Shown here piece by piece: positions 14,395 through 20,354 of a stretch of DNA of 20,354 bases (position 1 is its first letter; the number at the start of each line of letters is the position of its first letter). The stretch covers positions 1-20,354 of the forward strand of contig DLIO01000089.1 in NCBI GenBank assembly GCA_002483765.1, given 5' to 3'. The notes under the pieces were generated by a model. The model searched no databases. It was given only the letters and a program-made list of their open reading frames with translations, and was not told the origin of the DNA. A program made the position numbers and the translations under genes. Origin of the DNA: Lentisphaeria bacterium UBA7640 (GTDB taxonomy: Bacteria; Verrucomicrobiota; Lentisphaeria; Victivallales; Victivallaceae).

Positions 14395-15675
14395 TCAGTC
14401 ATTAACTTTTTCAGCAACCGACCATAATCCGGCCGATGGAGTGCTGATGAAATAAACCTCTTCACCGTCTGGCATCGTGTTGAAACCGTTTTTCATCTTT
14501 TCAGGATTGTAACGTTCCAACATTTCATCAATATCGGCATAGCCAAAATTGATGCTTTCAACCTCTTCCTTGCCCAAATGTCCAGGCGCGTAAGTGATTT
14601 TAAAACGTCCTTCAGATGAACCGTGAATCAAGTGTGCAGTACCATGGGTCAGGTCTTGTAGGATCGGTTCGGTTTTCCAAAGCTTCATAACCTTTTCAGT
14701 GCCGGAATAACCGTAAGCACGAATTAACTTATCGACATCATCCTGTTCGCCAAAGCGTTTCAAGCCAGGAGCAATGATCAACAATTCTCCGCCGTCGGCC
14801 ATCGCCATACGAGTCCGATAAACGGCTTTATTGGCAACCCAAGTACTGTAAAATTCGTCGCCCTGCATAATCGCGACCACTTTTTTCAATGGTGGCACGA
14901 TAGTGATATTCTGTTCGCGAGAAGCACGCGCTCCTGCAAGATAGGTTTCGAGGTCATCGCCAACGTAAACGCCAGTATGGCCAAGCTTGCCATTATCATC
15001 GTAAGCCATAACAACCTGGAAATACATATCGGGAAGATCTCCCAAGAACTTCTCTTCAGCTTTGTTGTAGCAAGCGCGTAACGGTGTGATTAATTTACCT
15101 AAGTTGTTTTCAATTCCGCAACAAGCCGCCATCATGTGTGACGCGCAAATTGTTGATTTACCGCCGAGTCCGATAAAATAGTTTTTGTTATGGTTAGCAA
15201 AACCCAGAACTTCATGAGGCACGATATGTCCGACATTGATAATAATGTCCCATTTTTCTTCGAGCAACATTTTGTTTAACGATATTGGGATTTCCCAGTC
15301 GGCTTTGCCTTCAGAAACTTCTTTGACAAAATCCGCGGAAATTGTGCCGATAGGTTCTGAAGAATCACGCCAATCGTGAACGTGGATTTTTTCTTCAGGA
15401 ACAGAACCGAACATCCAGCGATTTTGTTCTGGAGTGTGTGGTACGTGCTGGCCCAGAGTTGGGATCAGGTGGACATCGGCGATTTTAGAAAAAATCTTAT
15501 AGAACTCTTCGGTAATCCATCCTGCACCACTGTGCGCACGGGTGATGTCTGGTGGCAGTAATAAAACTTTTTTGGGGTTGGGACAAATTTTTTCAAGGGC
15601 GCATTCCGCAGCTTTATGTACCAATTTAATCACTCGTTCGCGCGACAACTTTCCTTCTTCTATAAAATACGGCAT
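14395..15675 (-). CDS. LarA-family 2-hydroxyacid racemase homologue (DUF2088)
   Basis: This 426-residue cytoplasmic protein belongs to the LarA (nickel-dependent lactate racemase) family. The signatures are PDITRAHSG (about 42-49), GQHVPHTPEQ with a candidate catalytic His77, GHIVPHEVLGFAN with His150 and His154, and GLGGKSTICASHMM with Lys173 and His180. In LarA, comparable His and Lys residues serve catalysis and hold the nickel-pincer nucleotide cofactor. Family members racemise or epimerise various 2-hydroxyacids, so lactate is not assured. The ATG at 15675 is preferred: AAGGAG then lies 6 bases upstream, whereas the in-frame ATG at 15681 overlaps that site. No larB, larC or larE is in the window, so the cofactor must be made elsewhere. 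Confidence 0.85.
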   Translation of the reverse strand: MPYFIEEGKLSRERVIKLVHKAAECALEKICPNPKKVLLLPPDITRAHSGAGWITEEFYKIFSKIADVHLIPTLGQHVPHTPEQNRWMFGSVPEEKIHVHDWRDSSEPIGTISADFVKEVSEGKADWEIPISLNKMLLEEKWDIIINVGHIVPHEVLGFANHNKNYFIGLGGKSTICASHMMAACCGIENNLGKLITPLRACYNKAEEKFLGDLPDMYFQVVMAYDDNGKLGHTGVYVGDDLETYLAGARASREQNITIVPPLKKVVAIMQGDEFYSTWVANKAVYRTRMAMADGGELLIIAPGLKRFGEQDDVDKLIRAYGYSGTEKVMKLWKTEPILQDLTHGTAHLIHGSSEGRFKITYAPGHLGKEEVESINFGYADIDEMLERYNPEKMKNGFNTMPDGEEVYFISTPSAGLWSVAEKVND

Positions 15676-15741
15676 CTTCATCTCCTTGGTTGAGTTTATG
15701 CTTTGAAAAGACAGGGTATTATTCCTGATATTAATTCCATC

Positions 15742-15770
15742 AAGATAGCCTTAAAGATGGTTTTTTTCAA
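15742..15770 (-). promoter_or_regulatory. Candidate sigma-70 promoter of the larA-family gene
   Basis: On the minus strand TTGAAA (15765-15770, 5 of 6) and TATCTT (15742-15747, 4 of 6) are 17 bases apart. It sits in the 284-base divergent gap 15676-15959, in which I see no gene, repeat or clear operator. The plus-strand promoter for the lipoprotein could not be pinned. Confidence 0.4.
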
Positions 15771-15959
15771 GCCTAAAGACTATAATCCTAATAAAAAGCA
15801 ATGGATAGCTGAAATACCTCTTTTCAACGCTTATTGCGTTTAATTTATTTTTTTCAAATCATCTTAAATTACATTGATTTATCTGCAAACACCGTTAATT
15901 TAACCCAGTTATGCATCATAATGGCAATCACTAATAATAATAAAAGGAAAGAAAGAATC

Positions 15960-16700
15960 ATGTTTAAAAACACACTACTTGCGCTCGGAACCAGTGCTCT
16001 CGCATTTTTTGTTGCGGGATGTACCACGACTCCAGAATTTGACAATCTTGTAGTCGAAGCTAAATACACTACTACGCCAGTAAAAGTCGATGGAAAACTT
16101 GATGACGCAGTTTGGGAAAACGCGACGACTTATTCCTTCAACAGTTACAATGAAGCTTGTCTTCAGAATGGTTTGGTTAAATTCGCTTGGGACAAAAATT
16201 ACGTTTATGTTGGAGCGGAATTGATTGATGACGACGTTGTTTCCACCAGCAAAGAAGATCAAAGTCATCTCTACAAAACTGGCGATGTGCTTGAGATTTT
16301 CTTAAAACCTTCAAACGATACTTATTACTGGGAAATCTATGGCAATCCAGAAGGCGCGCGCAGCTCATTATTTTTTCCTAGCGGCGGAAGAATGCTTTTC
16401 CCAGAAGCTGACAAATATCTGATGCCCGATTTGAAAGTTGGTTCCAAGATTGCTGGAACTCTAAACAATTGGACAGATAGAGATTGTGGCTGGAGTGTTG
16501 AGATTGCCATTCCGATTAAAGAACTCACTCGCTACGGAGCTAAGGTCAATGAAGAGTCAATATGGCGTTTTCTGATCGGTCGTTACAATTATTCACGCTG
16601 GCTTGAGAAGGCGGAGTTAAGCGGAATTACCGATTTCAAAGATGGCGAAAAATCATTTCACTATAAACCATCTTACGGTTATATGAAATTTGTGAAATAA
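15960..16700 (+). CDS. Lipoprotein with carbohydrate-binding family 9-like domain
   Basis: This 246-residue protein starts with a lipoprotein signal: MFKN, a hydrophobic run, then the lipobox VAGC with Cys21 as the lipidated residue. It is therefore expected on a membrane facing the periplasm or cell surface. Residues of about 35-245 resemble the CBM9-like domain seen in secreted sugar-related proteins: VDGKLDDAVWENA, KFAWDKNYVYVGAELIDDDV, GDVLEIFLKPSNDTYYWEIYGNPEGA, GWSVEIAIPIKEL and a final SYGYMKFVK. No catalytic domain is attached. A role in glycan binding is inferred from the fold only. The ATG at 15960 is chosen because it begins the signal peptide and has AAGGAAAG upstream. The TM2 gene follows within 30 bases. 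Confidence 0.8.
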   Translation: MFKNTLLALGTSALAFFVAGCTTTPEFDNLVVEAKYTTTPVKVDGKLDDAVWENATTYSFNSYNEACLQNGLVKFAWDKNYVYVGAELIDDDVVSTSKEDQSHLYKTGDVLEIFLKPSNDTYYWEIYGNPEGARSSLFFPSGGRMLFPEADKYLMPDLKVGSKIAGTLNNWTDRDCGWSVEIAIPIKELTRYGAKVNEESIWRFLIGRYNYSRWLEKAELSGITDFKDGEKSFHYKPSYGYMKFVK

Positions 16701-16727
16701 CCTAATGTAAAGAGTTTGCTGGATTTT

Positions 16728-17162
16728 ATGGTTCGCCCCGATGTAAAAAACATCGTAAAATATGAATACAGATGCCCATTTTGCCGCGAATATTTGGCGA
16801 TGGATGAAACCCTGAGTTTCAAAGAGACTTTGTGTTCAAAATGCGGAAAAACCATTACTCCACAACCGCTAGGTTTGAACTCTGGGCCGATTGTCAAACT
16901 CAATTTAAGTTTGAGGCAACGGCGTATTCTGGCAGGGCTATGTGGCCTATTTTTAGGTGCGACTGGCGCCCACAAATTCGTCTTAAATTACAATCTGAGT
17001 GGAGCCATTATGTTGTTTCTGGCGATTGTTCTGAGCGCGTTAAACCCGCTGTGGAGTATTGCAATATGGTTCATCGGGGCCATGGAAGGGATCATATATC
17101 TATCGACTAAAGATCAGATATTTAAAGAACGTTATATCAATAAACACCGATATTGGTTTTGA
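16728..17162 (+). CDS. Zinc-ribbon TM2-domain membrane protein
   Basis: This protein of about 144 residues has an N-terminal zinc ribbon, CPFC (16, 19) and CSKC (36, 39). A TM2 module follows, with a first hydrophobic segment around 65-83 (ILAGLCGLFLGATGAHKFVL) and a second around 87-115. TM2 proteins are small inner-membrane proteins of unknown function. The ribbon suggests a regulatory or binding role. The ATG at 16728 has GGAT close upstream; an in-frame TTG at 16716 is an alternative that adds four residues. The gene lies 27 bases after the lipoprotein stop and 19 bases before recQ, so all three are probably one transcript. Confidence 0.7.
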   Translation: MVRPDVKNIVKYEYRCPFCREYLAMDETLSFKETLCSKCGKTITPQPLGLNSGPIVKLNLSLRQRRILAGLCGLFLGATGAHKFVLNYNLSGAIMLFLAIVLSALNPLWSIAIWFIGAMEGIIYLSTKDQIFKERYINKHRYWF

Positions 17163-17181
17163 AGAATACTTTGGATAATTT

Positions 17182-19509
17182 ATGACTACACAAATACATA
17201 ATGCGCTGAAAACACATTTCGGCTTTGACCGTTTTCTGGATAACCAAGATGAGATTGTCCAGGATATTTTGAATGGTAAAGACCTGTGCGTAGTCATGCC
17301 TACCGGAGCTGGCAAATCGTTATGCTTTCAACTGCCATCGCTGATAATGCCGGGTTACGGCTTGATTGTTTCTCCGTTGATTTCGTTAATGAAAGACCAG
17401 GTAGATGCGCTTCGCGCTAAAAATATCCCTGCAGCATTCATTAACACCTCGATTGCGCGTCATGAACAAATTGCCGCGATGGACGCTGCAGCAGCTGGGC
17501 TACTGAAGTTATTGTATGTCGCTCCAGAACGTTTCAACTCTTCAGCATTTCAAGATTTCATTATCTCCTGTCCACCATCACTATTGGTAGTCGATGAAGC
17601 GCACTGTATCAGTCAATGGGGGCATGATTTTCGACCGGCATATTTGTTTATTGGCGAGATGGTTGAACGTTGTGCATTGCCTCAGGTTTGCGCGTTCACT
17701 GCTACTGCTACTCCGCAAGTGCGCGACGATATCGTTAAACAACTACGTCGCCCACAAATGGAGACTGTTGCGGTCGGCTTCAAACGGCCCAATCTGGCAT
17801 TCTCAGTTTTAGAATGTAATACCAACGCACAAAAAAATACCGCCATTCGCCGTTTATTAAAGAAACCCGCGCCGACCATTATCTATGCGTCAACCCGTAA
17901 AGTTGTCGAGCAGTTGGCTGCGGAGTTCAAAATCATTCCGTATCATGCTGGCATGTCTGATGAGGAACGCACTAGCGCGCAAGATCGCTTCATGAATGAT
18001 GAATGTCCGACGTTAGTGGCAACCAATGCGTTCGGCATGGGCATTGACCGCGCTGACGTTCATCGAGTAATCCATTACAGTATTCCTGGCACTTTGGAGG
18101 CGTATTATCAAGAAGCCGGGCGTGCAGGGCGTAATGGAGAACCCGCGGAATGTATTTTATTATACGCCTATCATGATCGTTTTGTTCAAGAGTTTTTAAT
18201 TGAGATGAACAATCCACCGCAAGATGTGGTGATGAGTCTATATGAAAAATTATTAGCATTATCTGCGCAAACTGGTTCCAATCAGATCGAAATGACGCTA
18301 AGCGAACTCGCAAATGTTGTTCCCGGCGCAAAGTCGGAAAAACAGCTCAGTAGCGCGATGAATATCTTAGAAAAACACGGTTACATTGGGCGTGGCTATC
18401 GTCAGCAAAACCAGGGAGAATTAAGCTTTACTGGAGATATAAAAAGTTTGGGCGAACAACATAGCGCACAAAACACCCAGCGTTCACGCTTTATCAGTCG
18501 TTGTATCGAACATTTCGGGACTGAATTGTATAATCCGGTCAAGGTGTCGTATTTTCAGTTAGCAGAGGTTTCCGGATTGAATACTGAACAGATTCAGCGG
18601 GTAGTTCGCGCTTTGAACGGCGATTGCATCAAATGGGTAGCCCCATTTAGCGGTCGTCTGACTGAATTACTGCGTTCCGAAGAGAAAATTTTAGAGATTG
18701 ATTTTTCCGAAGCTAGCCATAAACGCGATTTTGAGATTGCACGATTGAATGAAGTGATCAGTTATGCCCAAACTAAAGGCTGCCGCCAAGCGACCTTGAT
18801 CAACTATTTTGGCGAACATACTGATGGCTGGCTCTGTAAAAATTGCGATAGATGTTCGAATAGTACTGGTGCGCTTCGCAAAGCCAATGTCAACGAAACA
18901 GGAATCATTCGGGAAATACTGGACACGGTAAGTGATTTTAGTGGTCGTCTAGGGCGAACGCGTTTAGCATTAATTATGGCTGGTGCCGAGCGTCCAGAGA
19001 TATTTAATTATGGTCATGATCGGCATGCTAAATTTGGAATTTTAAAGAAAACCAAACAATCTGAAATCGTTTCATTAATGAAAAATCTAGAGGATAACGG
19101 TTTCCTTTGTCGCACCGGAAACCCTGAATACCCCTGTTTAGATATTACGCCGAAAGGGCTTGAGATATTGAATGGAGTTTCAGAAGTAAAATTAAATTTA
19201 CCAGAGAGTCACGCTCCCAAATTAGGAAAAGACACAAAAAAGACAGAAAGTTCTCCCAATAGTTTACCAGGAAATGATGACCTGTTTGATGAATTACGGA
19301 TGCTTCGTAACAAAATGGCTGCTGAGCGCAATGTCCCAGCATTCGGCATTTTATCTAATCGAACCTTAACCGAATTAGCTGAAATTCGGCCTCTAACTAA
19401 AGCGGAAGCTTCTGGGATTCACGGCGTTGGACCAGTAAAACTGGACACTGTAATTCCGCGAATGCTTGACGCTATAAAAAAATGGCGTGCTGAAAACATT
19501 ACTAAATAG
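17182..19509 (+). CDS. recQ: ATP-dependent DNA helicase RecQ
   Basis: This 775-residue 3'-5' DNA helicase acts in recombination and replication-fork repair. The helicase core shows the Q-motif region FGFDRF (13-18), Walker A TGAGKS (41-46), DEAH (138-141) with the aromatic-rich loop ISQWGHDFRP, and motif VI YYQEAGRAGRNGEP. The RQC zinc module has C534, C552, C555 and C558. A winged-helix region and linker follow, and the C-terminal HRDC domain is at about 690-770 (LRNKMAAERNVPAFGILSNRTL). The length exceeds the 610 of E. coli, mostly by a longer winged-helix-to-HRDC linker. The start has only a weak upstream purine stretch (TTTGGAT). The nearest same-strand neighbour is the TM2 gene. Confidence 0.95.
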   Translation: MTTQIHNALKTHFGFDRFLDNQDEIVQDILNGKDLCVVMPTGAGKSLCFQLPSLIMPGYGLIVSPLISLMKDQVDALRAKNIPAAFINTSIARHEQIAAMDAAAAGLLKLLYVAPERFNSSAFQDFIISCPPSLLVVDEAHCISQWGHDFRPAYLFIGEMVERCALPQVCAFTATATPQVRDDIVKQLRRPQMETVAVGFKRPNLAFSVLECNTNAQKNTAIRRLLKKPAPTIIYASTRKVVEQLAAEFKIIPYHAGMSDEERTSAQDRFMNDECPTLVATNAFGMGIDRADVHRVIHYSIPGTLEAYYQEAGRAGRNGEPAECILLYAYHDRFVQEFLIEMNNPPQDVVMSLYEKLLALSAQTGSNQIEMTLSELANVVPGAKSEKQLSSAMNILEKHGYIGRGYRQQNQGELSFTGDIKSLGEQHSAQNTQRSRFISRCIEHFGTELYNPVKVSYFQLAEVSGLNTEQIQRVVRALNGDCIKWVAPFSGRLTELLRSEEKILEIDFSEASHKRDFEIARLNEVISYAQTKGCRQATLINYFGEHTDGWLCKNCDRCSNSTGALRKANVNETGIIREILDTVSDFSGRLGRTRLALIMAGAERPEIFNYGHDRHAKFGILKKTKQSEIVSLMKNLEDNGFLCRTGNPEYPCLDITPKGLEILNGVSEVKLNLPESHAPKLGKDTKKTESSPNSLPGNDDLFDELRMLRNKMAAERNVPAFGILSNRTLTELAEIRPLTKAEASGIHGVGPVKLDTVIPRMLDAIKKWRAENITK

Positions 19510-19511
19510 AT

Positions 19512-19544
19512 AGCGCGCAACCGGTCAAAACCGCGTTGCGCGCT
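19512..19544. terminator. Hairpin between recQ and the convergent secreted-protein gene
   Basis: AGCGCGCAAC (19512-19521) pairs with GTTGCGCGCT (19535-19544), and CGG with CCG inside. It begins a few bases after the recQ stop and is about 25 bases past the convergent gene's stop. T-runs on both sides are weak, so it is probably a bidirectional barrier. Confidence 0.6.
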
Positions 19545-19569
19545 TGATTATAATAAATCTACGGTAGCT

Positions 19570-20349
19570 TTAATCTACAATCTCGACGGAAATATCTTTA
19601 AATTGCAGCTTTGATTGGCGATTGTCTTTACTTGGATATGGGAAAACCAAAATACTCGCTTTCGTAGTTCCAGGACGCCATCCTTTTCCGCTAATTTTGC
19701 CAGAAAACTCCTGCCATTGGTCGCTAGTTTTGCGTCTTGCGGCTGCGGTATAAAGGAAGGTACCTCCGGCAATTTGCGCACGAATTTTGGTTCCCGCAGG
19801 ATATGCTTTGCTGATAGCTTTCGACAGCGTTACTTCATTACCACTGACGGAATCCACAGCTGTCGACAAATCACGATTGGGTAAATCGCTGAGATCGTCT
19901 TTGGCGTTGAATGCCACGTACCAACTTTTTATTGCTTTTGCCCAGCCTGTGCCGTCTTTCAGCTTAATCACGGTATCTCCGGCTTTTACATCTTCAGCTA
20001 ATTCAGTTTCGCTCCCCTTAACACAATTAACCTGCTGAGGGTAGATCATTTTGCCGTCTGAATCAAGTGGGGCGAAACCTAAATAAACGTTGATCTCCTC
20101 ATCCGAAAGATTGCGAAACGAACCTTTCAAGAGATAGGTTTTTTCTAGATCGACCTCAAAGTTTTTGGTTGATAACACGACTCGAGGGATAGATTCAAAG
20201 ACTTTTCCTCCATCTACTTCGACCATATTCGCTGGTTTCGGGAAATCGCCTTCGTTCGATAGTTTCAGCACCGCTTCGGCTGCGAAAACTCCGCCACATA
20301 CTGTTGCTGACAATGCCAGCATCATTCCAAATCTCTGTCGAGTAGACAT
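19570..20349 (-). CDS. Secreted protein of unknown function
   Basis: This 259-residue protein begins with a Sec-type signal: charged MSTRQRF, a hydrophobic run, and a likely cleavage after GGVFA (about residue 23). The mature part is mainly beta-strand-like, with no recognised catalytic motif. Segments include EVDGGKVFESIPRVVLSTKNF, LEKTYLLKGSFRNLSDEEINVYLGFAPLD and KLQFKDISVEIVD. They fit a beta-sandwich of the type found in carbohydrate-associated or surface proteins, which is only a shape-based inference. I cannot name a family. The ATG at 20349 is 5 bases from the window edge, so its ribosome site is unseen. It converges on recQ. Confidence 0.65.
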   Translation of the reverse strand: MSTRQRFGMMLALSATVCGGVFAAEAVLKLSNEGDFPKPANMVEVDGGKVFESIPRVVLSTKNFEVDLEKTYLLKGSFRNLSDEEINVYLGFAPLDSDGKMIYPQQVNCVKGSETELAEDVKAGDTVIKLKDGTGWAKAIKSWYVAFNAKDDLSDLPNRDLSTAVDSVSGNEVTLSKAISKAYPAGTKIRAQIAGGTFLYTAAARRKTSDQWQEFSGKISGKGWRPGTTKASILVFPYPSKDNRQSKLQFKDISVEIVD

Positions 20350-20354
20350 TATAA

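Overview
The window looks like a chromosomal stretch of a Gram-negative, moderately AT-rich environmental bacterium. One gene carries a signal peptide with a lipobox, and another begins with a Sec-type signal peptide. The gene content (a GxxExxY protein, a LarA-family racemase homologue, a carbohydrate-binding-family-9-like lipoprotein) and dense intergenic CACGGAA-type repeats recall Lentisphaerae and other members of the PVC group. That placement is an inference from gene content, not a phylogenetic result.

Positions 1-10700 are accessory DNA. From the left there is a broken minus-strand reading frame (1-181), a repeat-rich gap, a tandem-AAA ATPase gene on the minus strand (619-2826), and a complete insertion sequence (2945-5555). 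The insertion sequence has 19-bp terminal inverted repeats and one 804-residue DDE transposase. Next come a nest of repeats, a GxxExxY gene bracketed exactly by inverted copies of the CACGGAA repeat, a truncated KilA-N gene joined to the 3' half of a type III methyltransferase gene (mod), and an apparently intact type III restriction subunit gene (res). The restriction-modification locus has lost the target-recognition and DPPY half of Mod, so the system is probably inactive. The same repeat is also present, in frame, as an inverted pair inside the surviving mod sequence.

Positions 10800-20354 are housekeeping-like. On the plus strand there are a YeaO-like DUF488 gene, a 2-Cys peroxiredoxin (ahpC), a HAD phosphatase (gph) and glucose-6-phosphate dehydrogenase (zwf). 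These are a plausible redox and central-carbon neighbourhood, because Zwf makes the NADPH that peroxide reduction ultimately consumes. A convergent LarA-family gene lies on the minus strand with a good intrinsic terminator. It is divergent from a tight plus-strand run of a lipoprotein, a zinc-ribbon/TM2 membrane protein and recQ. A secreted protein of unknown function closes the window on the minus strand.

The strongest unusual signal is the repeat family. Fourteen copies or fragments are visible, in three sequence variants that share an ACCAC-xAA-CAC-xAA skeleton. They touch the start and stop codons of the GxxExxY gene, appear to supply its ribosome binding site, fill the gaps of the R-M locus, and are translated inside mod. 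I did not find tRNA, rRNA or CRISPR features.
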